From assembly GCF_003286125.1 (NCBI RefSeq), contig NZ_QMED01000006.1, positions 62,001-126,000 of the forward strand: a stretch of 64,000 nucleotides of DNA, in the 5' to 3' direction. Position 1 is the first letter of the stretch. The number at the start of each line of letters is the position of its first letter. Positions 1 through 8,625 of this stretch are shown here, one piece after another. The position numbers were made by a program, and so were the translations under genes. The stretch is from Algibacillus agarilyticus (GTDB lineage Bacteria; Pseudomonadota; Gammaproteobacteria; Enterobacterales; Alteromonadaceae). The notes under the pieces were generated by a model, which did not search any database, was not told where the DNA came from, and was given only the letters and a program-made list of their open reading frames with translations.

Positions 1-1014
1 AATTTGTGCTGATTTTTTTTCGCCCATCAATGTTAATAACGCTGGAAAAACTAACTGATGACACGTGACAAATGAAGATACAGGGTTACCTGGCAATCCA
101 AAAAATAAAGTTGGCTCGGTTCGAGTTGCACTTTGTATTTGACCAAATGCAAAGGGTTTACCCGGTTTTATGGCGAGTTTCCAAAAGTTTACTTGACCAA
201 TTTCATCTAACACGGTTTTAGTAAAATCAGCTTCGCCAACCGATACACCGCCACTAGTAATTAAGACATCCACTTTTTCTGCTGCGTTTGTTAATGTAGT
301 TCGTAATAAATCAATATCATCCGCTAGGCAGCCAAAATCAATAATTTTGACATCAAGCCGTTGCATTAAGGCGACTAAAAAATAGCGGTTAGAATCATAA
401 ATTTGACCCGCTTTTAGTGGTTGCCCCAGTGCAATGAGTTCATCACCCGTCGAAAAAATACCAACGGTGATATTACGTTTAACTTGCAGCTTGGCGATGC
501 CTAATGATGCAAGCAAGCCTAAATGCCCCGGTTGAATTCGTGTACCCGCACTCAACACAACTTGCGAAATGGCGATATCTTCACCTGCATAACGCACATT
601 AGCCCCCTTGTTAGGTACGGCTAATAATTTGATACCTGCAGGTTCAACCATTACATTTTCTTGCATTTGAACGGTGTCAGCACCTTGTGGTAAAGGCGCG
701 CCTGTCATAATACGAACACATTCACCCGGCTTTAATTCATCACTAAAATAATCGCCTGCAAAGACTTTACCCACTAACGTTAAATGCGTGAATTCATCAA
801 GTCTTTCACTTGAAAACGCATAGCCATCCATTGCTGAATTATCAAAATGAGGGACCGCCATCGGCGAGATAACCGATTGTGCTAATACGCGATTTAACGC
901 GCCCGATAACTCGACACATTCCGTTGTCGTTACACTTGAGATCGTATTTAACATTTGTGCCATTGCATCAGCAACGGGCATTAAGCCAGGGGCATCGCAG
1001 CAAGTCACCGCCAT
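1..1014 (-). CDS. moeA: Molybdopterin molybdenumtransferase MoeA, 3' end cut by window edge
   Basis: MoeA inserts molybdate into adenylylated molybdopterin to finish molybdenum cofactor in the cytoplasm. I translated this frame from the ATG at 1014; it stays open to base 1, giving 338 residues of a family usually near 400. The N-terminal NSAMDGYAF motif lies near residues 59-67. The molybdopterin-binding stretch SGGVSVGEAD and the late PGNPVSS motif are both present, so only the C-terminal domain is missing. The gene reads leftward out of the window, and the next gene cannot be seen. The family call is firm; the protein's end is not visible. Confidence 0.95.
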   Translation of the reverse strand, partial: MAVTCCDAPGLMPVADAMAQMLNTISSVTTTECVELSGALNRVLAQSVISPMAVPHFDNSAMDGYAFSSERLDEFTHLTLVGKVFAGDYFSDELKPGECVRIMTGAPLPQGADTVQMQENVMVEPAGIKLLAVPNKGANVRYAGEDIAISQVVLSAGTRIQPGHLGLLASLGIAKLQVKRNITVGIFSTGDELIALGQPLKAGQIYDSNRYFLVALMQRLDVKIIDFGCLADDIDLLRTTLTNAAEKVDVLITSGGVSVGEADFTKTVLDEIGQVNFWKLAIKPGKPFAFGQIQSATRTEPTLFFGLPGNPVSSFVTCHQLVFPALLTLMGEKKSAQI

Positions 1015-1225
1015 GAAAATATTCCTAAAAAACAATTTGGTTAAGCTTAACATAATTTATAAGCGGCAAAATCTGCTGTTACGCTATATCTGACAACATT
1101 ATGATATAACTCAAATTTTCATGTGGTGAATAAGGTTTTATCCGTTTGTTTATTGGTTTTGTTTTATCGCTTTACTTAAACCCCAAATAATGACAAAACA
1201 CGGCAGGTGAATGCTGGACAAACAA

Positions 1226-1253
1226 ATAAGGCTCATCAATTGATGAGCCTTAT
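1226..1253 (-). terminator. Bidirectional intrinsic terminator after the sugar-porter gene
   Basis: A perfect 28-base palindrome (ATAAGGCTCATCA and its complement) has T-rich sequence on both sides. It lies 170 bases beyond the stop of the leftward sugar-porter gene and could end that transcript before moeA. Confidence 0.7.
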
Positions 1254-1255
1254 TT

Positions 1256-1278
1256 TATACCCAAGCCACTTGGGTATA
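1256..1278. repeat. Minimal palindrome of family C tips
   Basis: TATACCCAAG and CTTGGGTATA form perfect 10-base arms around CCA. The arms resemble the outer ends of the full family C element at 32446-32754, so this looks like two tips with no interior. Its right TATA is shared with the start of the family B element at 1275. Confidence 0.6.
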
Positions 1279-1403
1279 GTCAAAGCGATCGGGTTTTAGG
1301 GGAAGCAGTCAAGCTTCGAGACCCCATGAGCATATGCTCTATTATGTGATTGGGGCGAGTAAGCGCTGACAATGAACCATAAAACCTGAGCGAGAAGACT
1401 ATA
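1275..1403 (-). repeat. Family B dispersed repeat, copy 1 (129 bp)
   Basis: This copy is the reverse complement of 11863-11991 with a single base difference over 129 positions. Its ends start TATAGTC and form imperfect inverted repeats of about 27 bases (about 20 matches, including GGTTTTA). A perfect GAGCATATGCTC palindrome lies at 1328-1339. No open frame of note is present. The structure suggests a small non-autonomous mobile element; no transposase is nearby. Together with the terminator and the tip palindrome it fills most of the 409-base gap between moeA and the transporter. Confidence 0.85.
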
Positions 1404-1423
1404 TAAACGTTATCTAATAAAAA

Positions 1424-2824
1424 CTAGCCTTGCATATCTTCAAGCTCAATGCCTTTTGTTTCGTGCACCAGTTTAAGTACAAAGAAAACAGAAATAAGCG
1501 CGCATATAGAATAGAAGCCATAAGCCCCCGCTAAACCGATTGACGTTAACATAATAGGGAATGTCATCGTGATCGCAAAGTTAGCCACCCATTGTGCTAA
1601 ACCGGCAATAGCCAAACCAGAACCGCGAATTTGATTTGGAAACATTTCACCTAACATAACCCACATCACCGGCCCCCAAGATAAATTGAAGAAGAATACA
1701 TACGCATTAGCCGCAATTAAAGCTAATGTGCCCAATGAGCCTAATATTAAATTACCAGAACTATCAACATCGGCATTAGCAAAGGCAAATACCATCGTCG
1801 CTAATGTGACCGTCATACCAATAGAGCCAACAACTAAAAATGGCTTGCGGCCTACTTTGTCAATTAAGAACATGGTGATCACACAAGCCGCAATACTCAC
1901 CGCCCCTGAAATTACATTGATTAACAAGGCGTCGGTTTCTGAAAACCCAACGGCTTGCCATAAAACCGCACCATAATAAAATACAACATTTATACCAACC
2001 AGTTGTTGAAAAACAGCTAAGCCAATGCCAACCCAAACAATAGGTCTGACTTTGCCGGCCACCTTATCCAGTAAATCACCTAATCTTGGCGTATGATCAG
2101 CATCTAACGATTGAGCTATTTCAGCCACTTTTTCATCCGCAACATCACTATTATACAAACGCGCTAAAACGTGTTTGGCTTTATCGCGTTGGCCTGAAGA
2201 AACCAAAAAACGTGGGCTTTCGGGGATAAAAAATAAAGCGACAAAAAAGATAATCGCAGGGGCTAGTTCAATCCAAAACATCCAACGCCAAGCTTCATAG
2301 TTTAGCCATAATATATTTGAAGAGGCACCCGCAAAATCAGCCAATAAATAATTGCTCACAAAAGCCATAAACAAACCAAAAATAATAGCGACTTGTTGAA
2401 TGGTGGTTAACATACCTCGGTATTTAACCGGTGCTATCTCACAAATATAAGCAGGCGCCATCACACTGGCCGCACCCACCGCTAAACCACCGAGAATACG
2501 ATACACAATAAACTCAGCCGACGTGGTAGCGATACCCGAGCCCCAAGCGCTGACAATGAAAAAAGCGGCAGCAACAATTAATAATGTGCGGCGGCCAAAC
2601 TTATCAGCTAACTGCCCCGCAAAAAAAGCACCAATTGCGCAACCTAATAACATTGAAGCCACGTTAAACCCCGTGCCCACGCTGTCAGAATTAAAAGCGG
2701 CTTGCAAGCCATCAACCGTGCCGTTTATTACGCCACTATCAAATCCGAATAAAAAGCCACCAATAGTGGCAACACAACTGATGAGTACAACAAATAAAAA
2801 ATTGCTGCTGTCTGGGTTTTTCAT
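1424..2824 (-). CDS. Sugar porter family MFS transporter
   Basis: A 466-residue inner-membrane protein predicted to have 12 helices and to import a sugar, probably with H+ or Na+. Hallmarks of the sugar porter family are in order: GGFLFGFDSGVING in helix 1, DKFGRR after helix 2, PESPR after helix 6, QQLVGINVVFYY in helix 7, DKVGRK after helix 8 and HETKG near the C-terminus. The ATG at 2824 has AGGA 7 bases upstream. It stands alone, with no catabolic enzyme beside it, so the substrate (xylose, glucose, galactose or arabinose are usual) cannot be assigned. A short inverted repeat, ATTGC-N4-GCAAT at 3022-3035, is a weak operator candidate upstream. Confidence 0.93.
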   Translation of the reverse strand: MKNPDSSNFLFVVLISCVATIGGFLFGFDSGVINGTVDGLQAAFNSDSVGTGFNVASMLLGCAIGAFFAGQLADKFGRRTLLIVAAAFFIVSAWGSGIATTSAEFIVYRILGGLAVGAASVMAPAYICEIAPVKYRGMLTTIQQVAIIFGLFMAFVSNYLLADFAGASSNILWLNYEAWRWMFWIELAPAIIFFVALFFIPESPRFLVSSGQRDKAKHVLARLYNSDVADEKVAEIAQSLDADHTPRLGDLLDKVAGKVRPIVWVGIGLAVFQQLVGINVVFYYGAVLWQAVGFSETDALLINVISGAVSIAACVITMFLIDKVGRKPFLVVGSIGMTVTLATMVFAFANADVDSSGNLILGSLGTLALIAANAYVFFFNLSWGPVMWVMLGEMFPNQIRGSGLAIAGLAQWVANFAITMTFPIMLTSIGLAGAYGFYSICALISVFFVLKLVHETKGIELEDMQG

Positions 2825-3084
2825 TTTTTCGTCCTGTTTTTATAATAATAATGTCTCACTGAGGCTTCTTTAATTTTGTTATAAAAGTAAACCGCCAGTC
2901 TTTTTTACATGTGTGAGTATTGTTTTTTTATGTTTATTAAAAGTAAAAACGCAATACGATGTGCAGTAAACAATGAGCCTGTTTAATTTGCAATCACTAA
3001 ATGTTACAGCGGCGTTAATAAATTGCGCAAGCAATGTCAAAATGCATGTTAAATCTATAGAAATGCGAAAACCGTCACTTGGCT

Positions 3085-3174
3085 TTTATACCCATCACCG
3101 TTAATAAGTGATCAAGGTTAGCGTAAGAAAGGAGCTTGAGGACAAAGTGATCAACAATTAACGGCGATGGATAA
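3085..3174. repeat. Large imperfect inverted repeat in the 2825-3187 gap
   Basis: CCATCACCGTTAAT at 3092-3105 pairs with ATTAACGGCGATGG at 3157-3170 (13 of 14). GTGATCA occurs on the inner side of both arms, and TTAT lies outside each. The shape matches the other small inverted-repeat elements here, but I see no second copy in the window. It could also act as a transcript end for the leftward sulfotransferase gene. The rest of the gap holds only the upstream region of the transporter. Confidence 0.5.
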
Positions 3175-3187
3175 ACAACGATGGGGA

Positions 3188-4912
3188 TTAGTAAGGAATG
3201 CCAGCTTGCTGCAGTATCTGCTTAACAGGCGATAACACGGCATTGTATTTTTGCCAACGACCAATCGAGCGAGTATTAATCGGTTCTCTCACTTGTATGG
3301 CACTGGCTGTTGCTACGGGAGATTGATTGGTTTCAATTTGAAAGCAAGATGCTTCGGTTGATAAGCCACAGGTATTTAATAACGCCGTAATTTGGTTCTG
3401 CGGATCACGGACTAATTGCTCATAATTCACTATTTTAAAGTGCTGTGGAAATGCCTTTTGCCAATGATGAGCTAATTTATAAAACTCAACATAGTAATTC
3501 GCTAAGCTGATTAGATCATAAGCATAATTATAAAAAGAATAATTAACCGCAAACAACTGACGGTAGTTTCCCACAATCGTATCCAACGGGTTACGCAACA
3601 AACACACAACTTGAGCATGGGGCAAGGCTTTAATAATATGTCCCACATACAATAAATTTAGCGGCATTTTATCAATAAATAAGTCGGCATCTTGTGCATA
3701 AATTTGCGTACTGTTTAAGTATGCTTGCCCAAGTTGCGCATAATCAATGTTATTGGCTTGCATTAAAGTATCTTGATCCAACAAATCAGGCGTTGTGCTG
3801 CCCGACATTTTTTTTAATAACCAACCAAACTGTTGTAACTCACCAGCCGAATTCACCGTTGAATGATTAGACAATATCCGCTCGACCAACGTTGTGCCAC
3901 TACGAGGCATACCAACAACAAAAATGGGCTTTGCAGGCGATATGTTAGATTGGTTTTGGCTTGGATTTTGACTTAGGTTTTGATTCAGATATTTATTTTC
4001 AGTTTCGATTTGAGCAGATCGCGAAGGTGAAGGCTTGCTCATTGATTTTAACTGTTTAAATAATAACTGGTCGCTTGAAAAATGATAATCAATTGCTGTT
4101 AATTGCGCTTTTTTACCTTGCTGTAATAGCGTAAAGGCCGTTATAGGTTGCTGTAACTTCTCAAAATAGAGCGCCAAACTGTGCGCTAAAAAAAGCTGAC
4201 TTTCTGCCGTTTTAGCGTTTTCTAACTTTAATTGTAGTTGATCAATCCAAGCTTGATAATCGGTCTGGTGTAGGGTTAAAGCAGCGGTTTCAATGCCATC
4301 GATTTGTCTTTCATTCACGCGGTCATTTGTTTTTTCATGAATGGCGGCAAGGTGCTGGCAACGGATCGTCGCTAAAGCATATTCGGCTTTATAAAATTCA
4401 GGTTCAATAGCTAAAACATGCTGATAATGCACACTCGCTTGTAAAAACGCCCCTATAAATTTATAAGCCGCCGCTAAATTAAATTGAAATTGCGCATTAT
4501 TAGGTTGTTGCTTAACGGCTCGTTCAAAGCACGTTACGGCATTTTTATGTAAGCCAATTTTACTGTATGTCACACCGAGCGTATCATGCGTTAATGCTGA
4601 AAGATCGGGTTGGTCCCTTGCATCATCCGCATATTTTTTAGCTTGCACAACATCATATTCATAAGCATAACACTTTGCTAAATGCGCTTGATACTCAGCA
4701 TTATTTGGTGAAAATTTTAATGCACGGTGGATCACATCAATTGCTTTTTGATTATTCGAAAAAGTAAACGCAATCATCGCCAATAAAAAATAAGCATCTG
4801 CAAAATCAGGTTGCTGCTGCAATATTTGAATACAACATTGATGCGCTTCTTGATATTTTTGCTGATTTAAGAAAGTTTGCGCTTGTTGATGTAATCGAGA
4901 GATGTCGTGCAT
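3188..4912 (-). CDS. TPR-containing sulfotransferase family protein
   Basis: This 574-residue protein has about five tetratricopeptide repeats over residues 1-180, a helical middle, and a sulfotransferase domain from about 328 to the end. The 5'-phosphosulfate loop for the donor PAPS is FVVGMPRSGTTLVERIL (residues about 331-347), and the later LLRNPLDT segment matches the second binding motif. The acceptor is unknown. A Q/N-rich linker (residues about 309-324) joins the halves and is coded by imperfect short repeats. It is the second gene after the TonB receptor, in the same direction. Such pairs recur in Alteromonadales, as I recall. The Shine-Dalgarno sequence before the ATG is weak. Confidence 0.92.
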   Translation of the reverse strand: MHDISRLHQQAQTFLNQQKYQEAHQCCIQILQQQPDFADAYFLLAMIAFTFSNNQKAIDVIHRALKFSPNNAEYQAHLAKCYAYEYDVVQAKKYADDARDQPDLSALTHDTLGVTYSKIGLHKNAVTCFERAVKQQPNNAQFQFNLAAAYKFIGAFLQASVHYQHVLAIEPEFYKAEYALATIRCQHLAAIHEKTNDRVNERQIDGIETAALTLHQTDYQAWIDQLQLKLENAKTAESQLFLAHSLALYFEKLQQPITAFTLLQQGKKAQLTAIDYHFSSDQLLFKQLKSMSKPSPSRSAQIETENKYLNQNLSQNPSQNQSNISPAKPIFVVGMPRSGTTLVERILSNHSTVNSAGELQQFGWLLKKMSGSTTPDLLDQDTLMQANNIDYAQLGQAYLNSTQIYAQDADLFIDKMPLNLLYVGHIIKALPHAQVVCLLRNPLDTIVGNYRQLFAVNYSFYNYAYDLISLANYYVEFYKLAHHWQKAFPQHFKIVNYEQLVRDPQNQITALLNTCGLSTEASCFQIETNQSPVATASAIQVREPINTRSIGRWQKYNAVLSPVKQILQQAGIPY

Positions 4913-4925
4913 TCAATACTCTAGC

Positions 4926-4985
4926 TTTAAATAAGTTGGCTTTAAATAATTTGGCTTCAAATAATGTTGCTTCAAATAAGTGTAG
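4926..4985. repeat. Four tandem 15-bp repeats
   Basis: Four imperfect copies of TTTAAATAAGTTGGC follow one another without spacers. They sit 14 bases upstream of the sulfotransferase start and downstream of the receptor terminator, so they lie in the promoter or leader of the sulfotransferase. Copy number could vary by replication slippage. Confidence 0.85.
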
Positions 4986-5003
4986 CGAGAGTATTACGTA
5001 AAT

Positions 5004-5028
5004 AAAAAGGGCTTAACAGCCCTTTTTA
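5004..5028 (-). terminator. Intrinsic terminator after the TonB receptor
   Basis: AAAAAGGGCT pairs with AGCCCTTTTT around a four-base TAAC loop, with a T-rich tail on either strand. It lies 35 bases after the receptor stop codon, so the sulfotransferase may need its own promoter. Confidence 0.8.
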
Positions 5029-5062
5029 TTAATATGTACTTTAGCCTGTGAATGATGGCGAG

Positions 5063-7594
5063 CTAAAAACTATCAAATTGATAATCAAATTTAATACCCA
5101 TCATCCGCGGTTTTACTAAAAAATGGCCGTAGTTACGCTGAATTTCGCTACCGTGACTATTAAAGTCACTATATCGAGCTTCACCAATATCGCCTTTATC
5201 ACGACGAACCCCTGTGTAAGCATAAGTGTCAAATAAGTTATCAATATAAAAAGTCACGCCCCACACATCACTTGATACTCGCGCCGAGATATTCGCCAAA
5301 GCATAGCTTGGTAATTTTTCGCCATCGGCTCTTATCCCAACTTTGCTATAAACATTACCCTGCCCAGTGTAACCAAAGTTCACATCAAGCATTAACGCCG
5401 AATTTAAATCAGTGCTGTATTGCCCACCTAAAGAATATTGATATTTTGGCGCTCCCGGCAAGCGATCACCCGCTTTACCATCGTACCAATCTTGTGTTTC
5501 GTCAGTCGCGACGTTAAATAAGTAAGGCGCATCATCTTTTAATTCAGCTTCGGTGAATGCAAATGTGGCATAAAGAGATAGCTCGTCGGTAATTAAACCA
5601 CGACCGGCTAGCTCAAATCCTCTACTTTTAGCCCCGCCCGCATTGCTTGTAATGGGTTGTTGGCCACTTGCTGTCGCGCCTCCAATTTGAGCATCTTGCC
5701 AATCAACATAAAAAAGCGCGGCATTTAAGTGGAAGCGATTACGCAGCCAAGTCGACTTAAAGCCAAGCTCATAATTAGTGGTAGTATCAGGCTCAAATTG
5801 CATTTCATCATCTGTCGCGCACGTAACTTGTAAGCCTTTTTCTTGTTGTTTTTTAATTACAGGATCATCACATGATGGCACCACATTTGAACCACCAATA
5901 CGATAACCTTCACTGATGGTAAAATAGGTTAACGCATCATCGGTTAAATCATAACTCAGGTTAATTTTGAATAGTGAGCCTGAATTTTTCGCTTGTTCCC
6001 ATTCTTTATTGGCTAAATTAATCAAATTTTCATGGGGCGCTCGCCCATCATTATCAGGATCAATCGTTGTATACAATAATGGATAATCGACTTGGGCTTT
6101 CGTTTTAAGGTTATACCGATATAATCGAACCCCCAAAGTTGCAGAAAAGTCATGGGTTATTTGATAAGAAATTTCACCAAACAACGCCGATTCTTTTTTC
6201 TTTTCTTCGTTAGCCGAAAAATACTCTAAAGCATCAGGTCGAGGAGCACCTGTAACGCCCCACTCATTAATAGCAAACAGATCAAAGTTAGGCGTAAACT
6301 CTTTGCTGGTAGCCGAAAGATCTTTATTATAATAAAATGCGCCGGCAATCCAGGTTAAATTAGAATCGCTGGTTGAGACTAATCGAAGCTCTTGGGTAAA
6401 GATGTCGGTATCGGCGTTTTCTCGCGTAAAAGCGGTTAATGCTGGGAATTCTTCATAACCATAATCTAGGCGTACCAACAAATCAGTTTGGTCACGCGCG
6501 CCCGTGCTGTCACTCGCCGATATTGCGGTAGAAGAGGTTAATTCGGCAAACCCTAAGTCAGCAATCACATCTAAATTGGTTAATAAGTCTTCTCGTTCTA
6601 AGGGTTCGGCCACTCGATAAGCCGATTCATATTCACCGATTGTTGACGCTAAACCATGATCATCAGCGAGGCCTTGGCGATGTACGATAGAACGGCCGCC
6701 AATATCTTGTTTTTGAAAATGAACAGACAGTGTTGCATCTACTTTATCAGTAGGCAGCCAACGTAAAGAAGCTCTTGCGGTTAAGGTTTCTTCGGTGTTT
6801 GCGCCACGTATCGATTGTGTATGCTCACTCACTTGTGCTGCATCGCTCCAATCGACATCAGGCAAAGACACACCTGGTTTTTTCACCGTATAAGCGTAAT
6901 CAACATAACCTGGCGCTTCGGTATAAGCAAAAGCGGTACGCAACGCTAATGTATCGTTAATTAAGGGTACATTAATAACAAATCCAGCATCCGAACCTAA
7001 CTCGGTACTCGGCGCGTCAGAGACAAAACGCGAAACATCAAAATATGCAGAACCGTCGAGTGTATCCATTTCAGGTTTATTCGGTATATAACGAATAGCG
7101 CCACCTAACGTACCTGCGCCATATAAAGTGCCTTGTGGGCCAATCAAGACTTCTACGCGTTGTAAATCCAGAGGCTTTAAATCAATCAGTAAAGGCGTTT
7201 CGCCCAAATAGGTTGCAACCGTTTCTGCGTTAGCCCCAGGCCCCGATGAATTGGTATTTAAACCGCGCAATATAATGGGTTGATCGCTTCTTCCACCTTG
7301 GTCTGCAATACTTAAACCCGGCACCCAGCGAGCAATATCACTCAGTTCAGTTAAATTTTGCTTTTCTATTAAGTCGGCATCAATGGCCGAAACATTGATA
7401 GGTAAATCTTGGATAGAGCCTGTGCGTCGTGTCGCTGTTATTTGTATAACCTCTAACGACTTAGGTTTATTATTGTTTTTATTTTGATTATTGGTTTCGA
7501 GTGATTCATCCGCCAATGCCGATACAGAAGTACTAAGTGCAGCCGTAACCGCTAAGTTAATTGAATTCTTTTTAAATGACGAAGCAAATGACAT
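5063..7594 (-). CDS. TonB-dependent outer-membrane receptor
   Basis: This protein imports a ligand across the outer membrane using TonB energy. The ATG at 7594 (843 residues) is preferred: it has GGAG upstream and opens directly into the signal peptide MSFASSFKKNSINLAVTAAL, cleaved near SALA. An upstream ATG at 7636 would add 14 residues. A TonB-box-like SLEVIQITATRR precedes the plug domain (LPINVSAIDADLIEKQ..., then VEVLIGPQGTLYGAGTLGGA). The 22-strand barrel follows and ends in a terminal phenylalanine. The plug and barrel resemble the marine receptor group used for complex organic ligands; the ligand is unknown. The long AT-rich leader suggests its own regulated promoter. Confidence 0.95.
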   Translation of the reverse strand: MSFASSFKKNSINLAVTAALSTSVSALADESLETNNQNKNNNKPKSLEVIQITATRRTGSIQDLPINVSAIDADLIEKQNLTELSDIARWVPGLSIADQGGRSDQPIILRGLNTNSSGPGANAETVATYLGETPLLIDLKPLDLQRVEVLIGPQGTLYGAGTLGGAIRYIPNKPEMDTLDGSAYFDVSRFVSDAPSTELGSDAGFVINVPLINDTLALRTAFAYTEAPGYVDYAYTVKKPGVSLPDVDWSDAAQVSEHTQSIRGANTEETLTARASLRWLPTDKVDATLSVHFQKQDIGGRSIVHRQGLADDHGLASTIGEYESAYRVAEPLEREDLLTNLDVIADLGFAELTSSTAISASDSTGARDQTDLLVRLDYGYEEFPALTAFTRENADTDIFTQELRLVSTSDSNLTWIAGAFYYNKDLSATSKEFTPNFDLFAINEWGVTGAPRPDALEYFSANEEKKKESALFGEISYQITHDFSATLGVRLYRYNLKTKAQVDYPLLYTTIDPDNDGRAPHENLINLANKEWEQAKNSGSLFKINLSYDLTDDALTYFTISEGYRIGGSNVVPSCDDPVIKKQQEKGLQVTCATDDEMQFEPDTTTNYELGFKSTWLRNRFHLNAALFYVDWQDAQIGGATASGQQPITSNAGGAKSRGFELAGRGLITDELSLYATFAFTEAELKDDAPYLFNVATDETQDWYDGKAGDRLPGAPKYQYSLGGQYSTDLNSALMLDVNFGYTGQGNVYSKVGIRADGEKLPSYALANISARVSSDVWGVTFYIDNLFDTYAYTGVRRDKGDIGEARYSDFNSHGSEIQRNYGHFLVKPRMMGIKFDYQFDSF

Positions 7595-8099
7595 GTGTTT
7601 AATTCTCCACGTTAGTCTTCTTATCTTTATAACCATCCTTTGGTTAATTTAGCGAACCACTAAATCGCAAAGCCCTGCGGCTTATCAATTAGATTAATCC
7701 TTGATTTTTTAAAGATTTACAGTTTCTTAAGTGCAACAACTGTTCTCATTGTAGTCATATAAAATTAAAATGTCTCAGCTGGTTATTAAGCACAAAATAG
7801 CACAAAGCGACAGACTCACCTTAGCGGTATAAACCCTAAATTTAACTCACTACAATCTGTACAAAATACAAACAATAATCGATAAATAAACACCTATTTA
7901 TCATATTTAATCATAAATAGATTTTATATACTTTTTGGAAATAACTTAGTTTAAGGAATAAATAAAGCGAAGAAGTGGGTTTTAAATAGCGTTTTAACAC
8001 ATATACCGTATGTGATAACCCCGAGTAATTTTATACCCAGTGGAACAAGCTAATTTAAAAATGAGTTAGTGAAACGATCGTAACGTAAACACAAACGAT
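7595..8099. other. Long AT-rich intergenic region upstream of the receptor
   Basis: No gene is supported in these 505 bases. CTATTTAT and ATAAATAG at 7894-7901 and 7913-7920 form an 8-base inverted repeat that could bind a regulator. The promoter of the receptor must lie here, but no single -35/-10 pair stands out. TTATACCC near 8031 resembles a family C tip, without a partner. Confidence 0.4.
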
Positions 8100-8531
8100 T
8101 TAAAAACCACGTTTTTTCCAAAACATCGCTTCATTATTTTGCTCAGCAAAACCAACATTAAATGTTTTTTCAGCCAAAATCTGATCATCATGACTTATAG
8201 TCATACGCCACGGACCGGTTTTATTGTCGATAGGCAGCCATATAGTATCGCCTAAATAAAAGTCCCAATTATTCGTTCGTACATGAGCGATACCGGTAAA
8301 AGGAGCCATAACTTCACCGTCTTCATCAGGGATATCAGGGTGGTAAATGGTATAAACGAGTTTTTTACCTTTGGCTTTTTGGGCATTAAAAACAAAACCA
8401 AATTCGATATCTTCTTCAGCAGGGATCTCGGTCGTAAACTGCCGAATTTTAGGTAAATCTTTTGATTTAGCATCCCATTTGGTATAAATACCATGACTTA
8501 CAATTGTATAAATAGACTTTAATTTAGACAA
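8100..8531 (-). CDS. DUF3859 domain protein
   Basis: A 143-residue cytoplasmic protein with no signal peptide or membrane segment. Its sequence matches my recollection of the DUF3859 family, whose function is unknown: SHGIYTKWDAKSKDLPKIRQ, then a beta-rich body with YTIYHPDIPDEDGE and GPWRMTISHDDQILAEKTFNV. The start is a TTG at 8531 with AGG about 8 bases upstream; no ATG would keep the conserved N-terminus. It follows tex in the same direction but behind a terminator, so it is probably transcribed separately. Confidence 0.8.
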   Translation of the reverse strand: MSKLKSIYTIVSHGIYTKWDAKSKDLPKIRQFTTEIPAEEDIEFGFVFNAQKAKGKKLVYTIYHPDIPDEDGEVMAPFTGIAHVRTNNWDFYLGDTIWLPIDNKTGPWRMTISHDDQILAEKTFNVGFAEQNNEAMFWKKRGF

Positions 8532-8557
8532 AATAATACCTGTATTAAAGGTTAAAA

Positions 8558-8575
8558 CCAGAGCTTGCGCTCTGG
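8558..8575 (-). terminator. Intrinsic terminator after tex
   Basis: CCAGAGC and GCTCTGG pair around a four-base loop, and read leftward the hairpin is followed by TTTT. It lies 50 bases beyond the tex stop. Confidence 0.75.
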
Positions 8576-8625
8576 CTTTGTCAACCTAAATGAATTGAAT
8601 AAACCGTAGCGATAAATTAACCGTG

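Noticed and set aside
8031-8095. Family C remnant starting TTATACCC
   Set aside because: No inverted partner could be found, so a chance match is likely.
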